A stretch of 64,000 bases of DNA. Source: Membranipora membranacea (lineage: Eukaryota; Bryozoa; Gymnolaemata; Cheilostomatida; Membraniporidae). Positions within the stretch are counted from its first letter, which is position 1; every line of letters starts with the position of its first letter. Positions 1 to 11,231 of the stretch are shown here, piece after piece. The notes under the pieces are model-generated. The model saw nothing but the letters and a program-made list of their open reading frames with translations, did no database searches and was not told the DNA's origin. The DNA lies in contig OU612069.1 in the NCBI GenBank assembly GCA_914767715.1, positions 22,875,387 to 22,939,386 of the forward strand. Reading direction: 5' to 3'. Position numbers and translations under genes: made by a program.

Positions 1-436
1 TGAGAGGATTGTAATGTAAATTCAACTTTAATCCTTACAATTGCACAAACTCAATAACGAGTCACCATTATAAGTGGATTGCCGTATTTTTAAAAACGAC
101 ACTTATGAACCATCTCAAAGGCATAACCTCTGTTATCGATATATACACTTGCAAGTCACCCTCTATGGCTAACAAAAAGGCGATCTTGTGTCATATTATA
201 AGTCACCTTCATTTTCAAGCGACTTTATCGCGAGGTTTCATGGTATTTATTTTTGGTCAAATAGGTATAGTTATTTTGTAAACGTGTAAACACTGACTCG
301 CTAGTAGCCAGGACTCCCTGGCTTTTCTTCACATTGATCTCAATTGGAAGCCGTTATTTCTCCATGCGACCAAAGCAGCAGGTTTTATGGTTAAGTTTCT
401 CTTATTGACAATGACCTTTCTCCTTTTTATTTACAG

Positions 437-712
437 GTACACAACGTACTCGGCAAGACTTACAAGAAACAAGGGAGACAACGAGAAGCAGCCGAGGAGT
501 TACAAACATTCATCAGAATTCAGAAGAAAATAAACCCTGACAGTAAGGGGAGTCTGCTGAGTGCCCCTGCACACTCTGAGTTAGCCGACATATTCGAGAA
601 ACTTGAGGTAGGTGTAGACGAGGCCGTTGATAGAGTCGCCCCAAAACTGGCCAATTTGTTGGTGAAAGGGGTTGACAAACTGAACAGGCTGTTGGATTCT
701 GACTCGGACTAA
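437..712 (+). CDS. Last exon of a TPR-type protein gene (5' part outside the window)
   Basis: The exon follows a pyrimidine-rich acceptor ending in ttacag and reads 91 codons to TAA at 710-712. It opens with VHNVLGKTYKKQGRQREAAE, which looks like the second half of a TPR helix pair (small residues at regular spacing, KQGRQREAAEEL). It then leaves the repeat and ends in an acidic tail, DSDSD. Positions 1-436 are read as the preceding intron. A complete TPR gene follows on the same strand 1.5 kb downstream, so the two may be tandem paralogues; that is inference, because only this last exon is visible. The partner or pathway of the protein is unknown. Confidence 0.7.
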   Translation, partial: VHNVLGKTYKKQGRQREAAEELQTFIRIQKKINPDSKGSLLSAPAHSELADIFEKLEVGVDEAVDRVAPKLANLLVKGVDKLNRLLDSDSD

Positions 713-2222
713 TGTCAAACGTCTAAATTATGTTACAATATGTGTGATTAATACCTTATCTGTGAAAAGCTGAATGCTGTTTTCTCTTTTACTTACTCAC
801 TAGCTGTAAAATTAGAGCACTTCCATCGGTTTTCATTGCCTGGTGATTGTCCAGCTTTCTATAACTCCTTCTTTGTGTGTTTATACTTCCACGAGGTGTG
901 GTGCTATTGACATTTTATGATCAACATCTTTCCCTAGCCTTCTCAAATGGCTAATCCTTTCCTTCTTTGGAAGAAGAAATGATAGTGATGGAACACTCCT
1001 CTTCACCAATGACTGTATAAACTATAAAACGTGTCTATTATTATTCATTCTCATCTTTTTGGGCTGAGCATTGTTATGAATATACTTGATATGAAGTAGG
1101 ACCATAAGTTTGCCCTGTCCTGCTATCATTCAGATTAGTGATAGTAAGATATGGGCTTACCCTAATAGCAGCAAGGAGTAGCAGCTGCCTACTCCTTGCT
1201 AGCAGCACATGTATATCAGATAAAACTCACAAGTTTATATGACAACTTCAACCAGGGAGATTGTACCTCCAATTCCATCTCACTATTTTCTTATTTTGAA
1301 TACTAGTGAACTTTACTGCTTTGCATGGTCGATTCACTTTCACAGTAATGCCATATTTTGCCATTTCACCTTTATAAATTCATATTTTCCATTTCCCTGG
1401 TTCGATGTGGTGTATCTATTGTGTCTGTCGTGTTTCTATTGTACATTGCTTCCATTTTAACTTCCTTTAATAAATTTAGCTTCTGCTAAAACCACCTTGT
1501 CCAATAATCTTGGTGTCATACATTTCAACAACATCCCACTCCCCCCCCCCTCCCTTGCAAACTTTGTGTACTTCTCTAAGTCTATAAATTAGGCGTTTAT
1601 GACATGATAAATTTCCTCTAAATTTTCAATATGCCTACCGCTGTATAGATACAACCAATTTTGCGTAGCTAGATTTGCTGAATTTATCCTACAAATCTTG
1701 AGTCCGATAGCAGAAAATTTGAATCATTGAATATAACTTAACTGCAAAGTAGTTTGACTCAGTATCTGACTCTGTTGTTACCATAAAAAAAAGTTGTCCT
1801 GGATGTTTTGCTGTTGTGACGTACGCATACAACCACTACAGCTCATATTACTGAAAGTCAAGCTTCAGTCACCTTCTGAAAGAGGACATGTTTGCTGCAG
1901 TACCTAATTGTCATCACTCCTCTACCCAATAGGAATAACCTACCTGCATATAGTTTTCTAAAAAACGAGCTTCAACAGTAGTCATTACTTCATTTATAGA
2001 TTGATTCTTATAGGCTATAATTTAACCAGACTGTGTATATACTTAAATCGTCTGAGTATTTATATTACTATATTTCTGGAGAGGTTCATTGCCCCTTTAT
2101 ATACCATGATAATAATGCTGTTGGGGTTCCACGAAGTTCCCATTTTGATTCCCAGGCTAAGTATGCATTTTGTATCATATTTTATTTGATAGAAACCCGA
2201 GCAAGCAGCTGAACACAAAGCC
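713..2222. other. Intergenic stretch between two TPR genes
   Basis: I see no coding exon here. Contents: the 3' flank of the first TPR gene, with AATAAA near 1469; a short hairpin at 1170-1200; a C-rich run near 1541-1555; and the presumed promoter and 5' UTR of the next gene. The small open frames are low-complexity and have no codon-like pattern. Confidence 0.5.
1170..1200. repeat. Short perfect hairpin
   Basis: AGCAAGGAGTAG and its exact reverse complement CTACTCCTTGCT form a 12-bp stem around a 7-nt loop. It lies in the 3' flank of the first TPR gene. It may be a relic of a repeat; no T-rich tract follows that would suggest a bacterial-type terminator, and the host is eukaryotic. Confidence 0.6.
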
Positions 2223-5200
2223 ATGGCAGAGAGCATTCTAGGTAATATCGGTAATGACGACGGCGATGGACAGGCACTACAACAGAATCTAGAAGGTTGG
2301 TCTTATTCAAATAATCATTCTGAGCCATAGACTGAATAATATGCCTAGACAGGGCACTATACAGCTGAAGTGAGGGACTTAATTGTGGGCGACGTAATGG
2401 CATTGGAAGGTGTAGAAGCATTGGTGTTATCATTGATTTACTGTCCATAATCAAGGTTCTTTGTTCATAACTCGGTCAATTTTGATCGAATTTTGAGTTT
2501 GAAGGTTACAATAATAATTCAGTAATAACTTCCTATTATATTATCAGCTTTGGCCCTTGGTGCCGGTATGGGTGACATGTTAACTGCTGGAGTTTCCTCA
2601 CAGGAGGATATCCAGAAGGGACAGAGACATTATCAACAGGGAAACACTCAGCTAGCTATCCAGAGTTATGAATCGGTATGTTTCATATATTAACATATAT
2701 CACAGAATGTTATATTATATATGTTTACGGTTTCGCATCGCTCCTTATCATTGGTCAATGCAAACAACATGAAATCAATTGGTTTTGATCCAGGCTGCTT
2801 TCCTTGCTATATTGAACTATATATCAAGCTTGAGTTGCTCATGATCGTGTCTGGAGAAATACCTGCTCTTCATATCAAACACGGCCTAAACTATTAACTT
2901 TACTCTAACTAAAATGATAAGGCTTTCACGGAGAGATTATTTTAAGGGGAAAGTTTTACATGGATAAATGTTTATTTGAAGGCCTTTGATCTATTGAGCT
3001 ATTGGCAGTAATTGACTAGTCTAGGATAGATGCAGGTTGTATAAGAATCTGTGAAAGTTGGACAATGTAGGTACATGAGTCACAAAATTAGGCTAGTGTT
3101 CAGTAAAACAGATATTCAAGTTTAATATAACATAAGATATCTTTATCACCCTTATAGGCTATAGGGAAGATAAACTCGCTGCCTGCAGAGCTGAAGAATA
3201 CAGAGGATATAATGTCACAGCTAGCAGCAATTCACAACAACACAGGAAATGCATACAGGTCAATCAGTCGTCATGAAGAGGCCAGGGTAGGGGCTACAGA
3301 GATGTATTTATATATTTTGCTTGTCATGCAATAAGTTCCAATGATTCGATTGCACATAAATTGCAGGAGCTATCAAATGATGGAAATGGCTTTGGTTCAA
3401 TTTTGTTTCACGCCGGGTTCGTGTTTCTTCATGCAAGTTGAGCAAGTGTGGAAGCGACGGCTTGTCTGGTGGTTAGCAACAACAACTGTGGCGCGGGAAG
3501 ACAGAGTTTAAATATTTTATGACGTTACATTATCATGTTAAGCATTCCGTTGAATTGAGAGGAATTAACCTCATTTGGAGTGTCAAATCGTTGCATGGAG
3601 ACTTAGTGATAGTCTCACATTGCCAGCACACTGAAGCATCATCAACCCTTATTTTATCGGATTATTTCAGAACTAATGATGCTTACAACTAAAACATCGT
3701 CTAAGAAAACTTTTGCTGAAAAGCATCGAGTGTATATACTCATATATACTGCTCTGTGTCAGCATAATGTAATTAACCGCCATTTAATTGTGATCTATGT
3801 AATTTTGTGAAATTCTGGATTGTCCATTTTTCCCTAGAGTGAGTCACAAACTACCGGTACCTCCTTCAATTTGTTATCTCTCACTTTCAAATCACGTACC
3901 AAAACGAGCATAAAGTTTGATTGCATGCATGTAAAAAGTCTGTTAGAATTGTTTGGTGTGCTGTGCTGGTTTCATATGGCCAATTTGTTGGGCTGAACTG
4001 ACATTGTCCCTGAAGTGGGCCTCACTGGTGCGGCCGGCAAGAGAGGTTTGGGCGGTGTTTAGTTGCCTTATGGATAAGCTGGCATGGCTGGTTATTTTAG
4101 CCATTGTCACCCCAGTGTGGACCAGCCTTAAATATCTGTTATTGTTGAAGGATCACATAGAGAAATCGCTGAACCTCAGGCGTCGTCTGTATGCCGATGA
4201 GCCTAATGAAGATTTGGTGAGCTCTCTATATAACCTTGGTTTCTTACTGGCCCAGCATGGAGATGTGGGCAATCTTGTACGCTCCGTAGAGTTGCATGAA
4301 GAGGCTGCAGAAACCTATCGCAAACTGGGCGGAGCCAACAAAAATAGTAAGCTGCTCCAAATTGTCCAATCATCTTTTCAGGTTATTCATCTGCCTTCAA
4401 CATTATTGGATCACCCTCAATCTTCATCGACACCTTGCTTCAAACCTGCAAACCTGTTGCAATGAATAGACAGTTATCTGAGGCCTTTATATGTGCCTCA
4501 ATTCGGAGTTGTCCTCTCTCCAGTTTGGTACTTGTAACACGCGCGCGAGTTTTGATTCAGAGTCTGCACCATTGAAAACCCTGTGACAGGGTTTCATAAT
4601 CATTGGAGGCTTGAATGTTCAGAAATCTTAATTTTAGTGACGAAACTCATGAAAAATTCTGCCAAATTTTCCGCAAAACAGGCAAAAAAATGCTATAATT
4701 GACTATCCAAATACTAAAATTGTTTTAAAACTATTACCATATGAGTTTTCAATGCTGCAGATTCTGAATCAAAAATAATTTTTATCCTATTATAAGCGGT
4801 TATCAAGATAACCCTCTTTTCAGCACGTTTTTCCTATGCGGCGAGGGTTAAAAGTACCAAACTGGAGAGGGGACAACTCCGAATTGAGGCCTAAATCAGA
4901 GCTCAGAAAACTGTCTATTCTTAGCTAGATCACGGATAACGATGTCGTAATTTATTAGCGCTTTGGTTGCTATCAATGCATGTCAAACCTTTTGTCCATG
5001 GTTCTTCACAGTCTATGTTCCACTGTGAAATACCAGGTTGTTTTTATAGTATACAATGGCGATGTTTATATGCCCGTTGTGGACTGCATGCTCAGGAAAC
5101 CCCGTCGTTCTCAACACAAACTTGAGCAGTAGTTACATCATTACACAATGATACCTCAAAAATATTCTGTATGTGTATTTCCAGGAGAGTTTCTGAAATA

Positions 5201-8200
5201 TATGGTCGACATTCATCAGTCACTGGGACTAAGGTATGACAAACTCGGCACTTTATCCAAATCTCTTGAGCACTACGAGAAGGCTAAACAGCTCATACAC
5301 GACCACACAGGAAATCATAGAGATCTCCAATCTATCTGTAACAACGCCGGCAATACTTATCAGAAAAATAAGGTACATCTCTCTTACTTACCCTTGGATT
5401 CAGGCCAATAATGGGGCCTTGTCTGAATTGTGGGTTGCGTTGGATATTGCTTCTGTGGTATTATCTACTCATGAATCACTGCATTTCAGAATGGGCCCGT
5501 GTGCTTGTGTTTTGGTTTTGTTTTGATTGGGCAATGGGTTTTTGATTTGTTATTGTATGGCGTTGTCTGCTCATGTAGATAACTCCATATTGTCGGACTG
5601 CTTACTTTGTTTGGAAGAATTCATGTGAAGTGATAGTGCCTACGCTCATTTGCACACAGGTTCAAAGTTTTGGTGGAAAAGATGCCACTGAACATGTTTA
5701 ATTTTGCTGTGAGTTATTTGTGGATTTGATGATTGCATAGCTATGTTCATCAAGGGTTATTACAATGTACAGGATAGGTATACATCCAAGGGTGCTGGGG
5801 GCTGAAACAATCAACCTTGAAAGCTCCCCCAATGGGACAATGTACTATATGAGCATTTACTTATCACAATCTATACATTGGCCAAGCTATCAGTAATCAG
5901 TAATCAGTGAGGTTTTAATCAGTACATGAAAGGATGATTCTTATGAATCATGGATATTTTCACGGTGTTGTTTGATGAGTTGCCTAAATAAAGTGACCAC
6001 GATACAAGTGGCATTCAGGCATTCAGGACCATTTTCAGGTGTTTCAGATTTTCTACTTTCCAGCTAGTAATGAACGAACACTGCGTATGGTATGAACAAT
6101 GAACTCCCTCATTGGTATGAACCCACACAAACACCCTTCATCTTCACACTCAATAAACAGGCCTATCAAAATGAAGTATATTTTGAGAGTTTTGCTTCAT
6201 TATCAAGGTACCATGATAGGAGTTCAATTTTTGTGTCTAAGCTCTCACTATAGATCAGTTGGGACCTGTACAACAAGGCAACCAATTCACTAACTATAAA
6301 ATAACTACTTTTTTAGGAGTTCCGTAAAGCAGAAGAGAATTTTCAGACTTCTGAGGCTCTGGCTGGTATGATGTGTCAGGAGAACCCAGACGACCCTGGA
6401 CTTCAAGTAAGTTACAACTAACTTAACAGTTTTTCTGTAAGGCAAACAGCGTTATAATACCAAATGCTAAGTTCACCAACCAATCACCTGCCAACCTTAA
6501 ACCAGATCCACAGCATTACTTAGGCAAGTAATAAATGGTAATCATCAGAATGAGTTAATGAGACCCTCAAACCTTTGGTGATAGGTTTGAGGCTTGAGAT
6601 TGCACTTTGATGACAATAGAAGTTGTGTCTGAGTAAAAAGATTAACGCGAACTCCCTCCGACCTGCCTGCAAACTGAGTGCAACTTGGCACCGAACATGG
6701 CGGCCACGCCCTTAAGGCACCTCTATTTCTCAGTCCTCAGACAGGGACAAAAACTTCTTTTAACCAACATTAGTGGTGATGTGTTTGTAGAATTGTTTGG
6801 CAGCTGTGAAGAATAATCTTGGCTGTTTGTATCAGGCTATGGAGAAACATGATAAGGCCCTGGAACATCATCAAGCTAGTCTGGAAATACGACAACGGGT
6901 AATAAAACTATATGGATTTTCGGTATATTCAAATCCTGAAAATTGTAGAATTAGGAAGGAGCATACATAGTATAGCTTAATTTTATTGGAAACAAGCTAG
7001 CTTATTTCAGATTTCAACCCACTCTTTATTTTAGTAAATCGTCTTCTACCACTGGTAACTTCTTAATTGTGAATAAATTGCTGCTTAAAGATGGACTCCA
7101 ATTCAGATCCATCATTAACAATAGAGACTCGGTAGTCCATCTACAGGGGAATTAACTTGTGCAAAGAGTAATACTATGGACAAAATGGATTGAAGTCATT
7201 TTGTTCATTCAAGTAAACATATATAACGTGCCATCATGTATATAATTGAGTGTATATATTTATATATATATCTATATCATGTATATAATTGATTACATGT
7301 ATTTTTTATGTTTACAGATAGCAGAATTTAACGCTGAAGCGCTCACAGATATTCCTGGTAATCTACACAACATGGGAAACACTCTAACTAGTCTGGGACG
7401 ATATCGGGAAGCCACTAGTGAGTCTACTTGTTTGTCATTCTACAAAATCATTATGATATTATGATGTCACAGTCTCCTTGAAGTGCAATACAAATAACAA
7501 CCATTTCTGGGAGCCTTGATATCATAATGCAGAGAGTGGCAGTTACCTCCCTTATGGGGCAATTTTTTTCACCATCAATAATTCATGCCAAGTAGAGCAT
7601 TGAACTTTTTTACCATGCAAATCTGACACAACTTTATGATAAGTAACCACCTGACTATAACATGCATTAATCCTTGGGTAGTCTTTAAGTTTTGTTACTT
7701 TCCAAGGGATGTTGGATAGCAACTTGTCCATGTATTTTTAGCTCAGATAATCAAAGAGCGCTCTTTTTGCCGCTCTCCTCCCATTGTTGACATGAGAACA
7801 TGATATATTAAGCACTGCAGCTTTGCTGTGATTGATCATCTGGCCCTTGTATACTCATAACAGAACTTTTACTTGCAAACAACCCTTTGTTCAACTTCAA
7901 TCTCACCGAGTCACTCTCCCAAGACTCACTAATGGGGTGACTACAAACATAAATTTTCTAGTTTTTCTCATCTAACATAAGTAGGAGGTAGAGCACCTGC
8001 CCTTTACCGCGCAAGTGATGGATGTCCTGGGTTCAAATCCCGCTGTGGTCTACTGACTACAACCGACCTGCCTGCAAACTGAGAGCAACTTGGAGCCGAA
8101 TACGGCGGCCGCGCCCTTAAGGCACTGATATTTCTCAGTCAGTCCTCGGACGGAGACAACGCTTGCGAGTTTAACCCACATTTACCCACATAGATACTGA

Positions 8201-8637
8201 AAACTCTGGAGATCAAGATCATCAACAAAATAAGAATCCTTCAGAGCCTAATGGAACAAATTCTTACACAAAAAAAGCATTGCGTCTCGGAGTTTTATTT
8301 TTGATTTGAGTTAACATTATGATAATGGAACTGTCAGATTTCCAAGATGGCGGTATATTACTATTATATAATCTTTATTTCAGACCATTGGTATGCTACC
8401 TTAAGAAAAGTGGCCACCCTCAGAGGTCTTGCCACAAAAAAGAAAACAAAATGATTAAATGCATAAAACTTGCAAGTTAATGTAAAAAAATATATTGTTG
8501 TAGCTTACTACAGTCAGGCAGAAAAGGCTAAGAGAGATCTCGGCGAGGACGTGACTGATGTGTTAATCTCTTTATCTAACGCTTACTCTAAGAGTGGAGA
8601 TAGCGAGATGGCCGAACAAGTACTCAACAGGATATGA
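2223..8637 (+). CDS. TPR-repeat protein, nine exons, 381 aa
   Basis: Exons: 2223-2295, 2548-2675, 3158-3286, 4151-4346, 5185-5372, 6317-6406, 6791-6898, 7318-7417 and 8504-8637. All borders are GT..AG and the phases join into 1146 nt ending in TGA. The start is the ATG in the context gccATGg. The N-terminus (about 45 residues) is acidic and Gly/Gln-rich. The rest is a run of TPR-like helix pairs spaced by about 34-40 residues, such as AAVKNNLGCLYQAMEKHDKA, the NMGNTLTSLGRYREA block and LISLSNAYSKSGDSEMAEQV. This recalls the kinesin-light-chain and LGN/GPSM class of TPR scaffolds, but no partner-binding domain is recognisable. TPR proteins act as protein-protein adaptors; the partner here is unknown. 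Introns hold a MITE (intron 4), SINE pieces (introns 6 and 8) and another repeat (intron 8). AATAAA lies near 8871. Confidence 0.82.
4467..4917. mobile_element. MITE family A, copy 1 (long TIRs, TA ends)
   Basis: Begins TAGACAGTTATCTGAGGCCT and ends with the inverse, ...CAGAAAACTGTCTA. Both arms (about 180 bp) carry the same blocks in inverted order: the CCTCTCTCCAGTTTGGTAC block, the GCGGCG/CGCCGC-AGGAAAAA block, the GGGTTATCTTGATAACC block and the GATTCAGAATC block. No coding capacity. TA on both sides fits a TA target, as in Tc1/mariner-type MITEs. It lies in intron 4 of the TPR gene. Sister copies are at 19379-19891 and 58386-58896. Confidence 0.85.
6658..6765 (+). mobile_element. SINE body fragment
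   Basis: The block from CCGACCTGCCTGCAAACTGA through GGCGGCCACGCCCTTAAGGCAC to TTTCTCAGTCCTCAGAC matches the body of the tRNA-headed element at 7978-8175 with a few mismatches. The tRNA-like head is absent here. It lies in intron 6 of the TPR gene. Confidence 0.7.
7443..7720. repeat. Interspersed repeat R2, copy 1
   Basis: This copy shares the ATTATGATGTCACA start, the ATCATAATGCAGAGA block, the GTTACCTCCCTTATG block, the AATTCATGCCAAGTAG block and the GGGTAGTCTTT tail with copies at 29008-29270 and, split by an insertion, 27313-28310. The ATTATGAT / ATCATAAT pair suggests that inverted ends form part of the unit. No coding capacity. It begins within the first bases of intron 8. Confidence 0.65.
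7978..8175 (+). mobile_element. tRNA-derived SINE
   Basis: A tRNA-like head (GTAGGAGGTAGAGC as a degenerate A box, then GGTTCAAATCC as a good B box about 40 nt on) is followed by a body, CCGACCTGCCTGCAAACTGA ... GCCCTTAAGGCAC ... TTTCTCAGTC. Bodies related to this one recur at 6658-6765 and, reversed with a different tRNA-like head, at 49745-49892. A head plus repeated body is the signature of a SINE rather than of a functional tRNA gene. Confidence 0.75.
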
Positions 8638-9856
8638 TAATATATACAACCTGACGATCGCATTCAATAGCATATTACTTTCAAAACACATGTGACAGTC
8701 CCTCATATTTGTGAGGTATATCAAGTCAAGTTGGATCCGCTTTGCATTCAGCATTGCTTCCCTTGGAGGATTAGCAACACATTATACAGGTAAATTGAAA
8801 AAAACCTTTTCTAGGGGTCACAAGACTCAATTCGCACATGGTCAAGGTTGGTTATGTTTCTGTGGGGCCAAAATAAAGGTTGGTGACTGTGTGACTCTAG
8901 CTAGGAGGCTCTCAACAAAGGAACTGCTTAGTTTATTAGTAGATGGACACATGACTCATTAAGCAGATAAGGATGTATTTTTTGTTGTGTTGACAAGGTG
9001 GCTTTTAGTATGAATCTGACACGTAAGTATAATTTTTGTTGTAGTTTATAAAACTGACTGAAATGTGCCCATTATGATCGCATCACATTCAGGCCTTATT
9101 CTTATCAAAGGCGATGTAATTTCCGTTTGCACATTTTTGAGCTCCCCCTGATGTTCAGGTGCACTCCTTTTATTCAGAGCGTCTCCAGTGAGATATCACC
9201 AAATTTCATAGACTATGATTCTTTAGTGCAATTGCATAGCGATTATTTTCAGTTTTCAATTACTTGTTACAACAAGCATATGTAATGCTTACGTGTTATC
9301 AATGGTTCATTGGTGTTATGTATCTTATCTTTAATTATGAACAAGTATTATTGATTCTTGCAGTAAAATGACAAATCTTTGTCACGTTTTTTAGTTTCCG
9401 AATTTTTCTCAGGCAGTTATTGCAAACTCAAAGTTATGCCTGGCAGAAATTAATGATAATTATTATGTTATTGCTTATGATTGTTTCATCTGGATGTTAT
9501 TCAAATTCTTTTAGTGATAAAATTTAATTATTCATCACGCTAAATCAAAGCTTTGTTTGTGTTAAAAAAAACCCATCAGTATGACTTTTTTCCAAAATTA
9601 CATATTGTGATTACTTATTTGACACAAACTTTCTATGAGGGAATTTTTTTTGTGTTTCTGAATATTCTGTTTCAAGTCATGTGCCATTTAAAATCACACC
9701 ATCGCATACTTTCATATTTTTCTAACCAGACTATCTTTTTGTAAGGTTTAATAATATATTACTTGTAATACTTTTAAAAAAAAGTTTAAGAGAGGCTACA
9801 CAATCTATGTACTTGGCAAACACTTTTTACATTCCATTTTCGGAAGAGAAATTTAG

Positions 9857-9926
9857 GCTCATCGTTTCCCAGCTACGATGAGCAGAGGACTACCGCATTT
9901 CCAAAGTTTGGGAATACGGTAGTCCT
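9857..9926. repeat. Two adjacent hairpins
   Basis: The first stem is GCTCATCGT / ACGATGAGC (9857-9883, 9-nt loop). The second is AGGACTACCG / CGGTAGTCCT (9886-9926), whose inner part (TTTCCAAA / TTTGGGAA) extends the pairing. Only two bases separate them. They lie between two convergent genes. Confidence 0.7.
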
Positions 9927-10740
9927 ATGAGGATGAGCTGTAATCACACTAGTTTAGAATTGCAATCCTCCACATGTAAGCGATGTTTCTGAACTAAAAA
10001 TTAGAGTGCTTCACTAATGGATTATCATCGTAATCTGAAAAAACGCAACCCATAGATTCAGTTCTATTGGTATTTCTGTATGTCTATATTTAGATAAATA
10101 AAATTTAAAATCTATCACATATTTTGCTGAGGCTTGAGTCAACAGCCTGATTCTTGTATGTGACTAACACTCAAACTACACAAGACCTGATGAGAGGATA
10201 AAATCAGTGACTTTGTAAGGTATGAGCTTATAAAAAAATGTATGTTCATTTTGCTCATATTATTTTCAATACTATAGTAACATATGATGGAAATATATAA
10301 TGGTTGCCAAGAGTTAGTAAGGTGATATGGCGGATACGATTTTGACTACATATTTTCTGGCACATAGAAAGATGCAATAAATTTGACAAAAGATCACTAG
10401 CACTAAAGAGTGAAAAAATAGAATTTAGGCATATATTTTAAAGATATAATATAAAAAAATATTGATAAATAATTTAATCTATCCAATAGTATTTATCGCG
10501 GAAATTATACTGAGATTTGATAAAAACATTTCTGGTTGGGGATGATGGATTTTCTCATGCTGACGAAGTGTATGACATGGTAAACGAGGGGATAACTTCT
10601 ACATAACTTATAGTGATCAGCCTGCTCGATGCTGACTTTTAAAAATGATTGATTTCAAACGACAACGTAGAAATGATGACATGCGCCAAACTGATATCCA
10701 TTCATGCGACATGGTGAGAGCAATATAGGATATGGGTTGT

Positions 10741-11120
10741 CATACTGACTCTTGTGATCTGACTGGGCATGTAGATCACTGATAAACTAGGTTGTCATTA
10801 CCACAAAGCAGGTGTCGTAAGGCTAAGTATGCATCATGCGTGACTTGAATTCGCGCATGTGCAAGAACATTGAGTTTAGTTTGGGTTCTGATTGCAACTT
10901 TGGAAAGGGGAAATGGGATATCCCCTGCATAAACTGTCAATCAAAATCAGCTAATAATGACAAGAGAGGATAACTATTAATAACAAATCCGCACGCTTTG
11001 GGGAGTATGTCACCAGAGCAGGAAGCCAATCAGATGGCTTCGGAATTCCGAGACTCAATTTTGCAGAGATCAGCTCATGCCCAGAGCTGAGCATGCGCAG
11101 AGCTGAGCATGCGCAGAATG
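10741..11120. repeat. Interspersed repeat R1, copy 1
   Basis: Starts CATACTGACTCTTGTGATCT and ends GAGCATGCGCAGAATG. It shares the GGGCATGTAGATCACTGAT block, the TTGAGTTTAGTTTGGGTTCT block and the CGAGACTCAATTTTGCAGAG block with copies at 12796-13159 and 46643-47006. This copy has an internal duplication of AGCTGAGCATGCGCAG. The reverse strand gives a conserved short open frame ([17 protein letters not shown]) in two copies. Class unknown: no clear TIR, tRNA head or poly-A. Confidence 0.75.
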
Positions 11121-11231
11121 ATGGGTTGTTTAAAATGTGGCTGCACAGATTGGGCCAATCAACATACAAATAATGGCACAATAAAATCAAGTTTCTGAGA
11201 CATAAAACTTGTCTGAAAGAGGTAAAATAGT

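Larger units (their letters stand above)
8638..11231. other. Intergenic region between convergent TPR and NEK genes
   Basis: No exon recognised. It contains the presumed 3' UTR and polyadenylation signal of the TPR gene (AATAAA near 8871), a pair of hairpins at 9857-9926, long AT-rich sequence, and repeat R1 at 10741-11120 just beyond the NEK stop codon. The short open frames (for example at 8711-8962) show no family resemblance. Confidence 0.5.

Noticed and set aside
3953-4465. Single-exon 170-codon reading of the open frame
   Set aside because: Only 4151-4346 is TPR-like and in phase with neighbouring exons; the rest is intron, and MITE A starts at 4467.
7985-8054. Possible functional tRNA gene
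   Set aside because: The A box is degenerate, and the sequence continues into a body shared with other repeat copies, so it is a SINE head.
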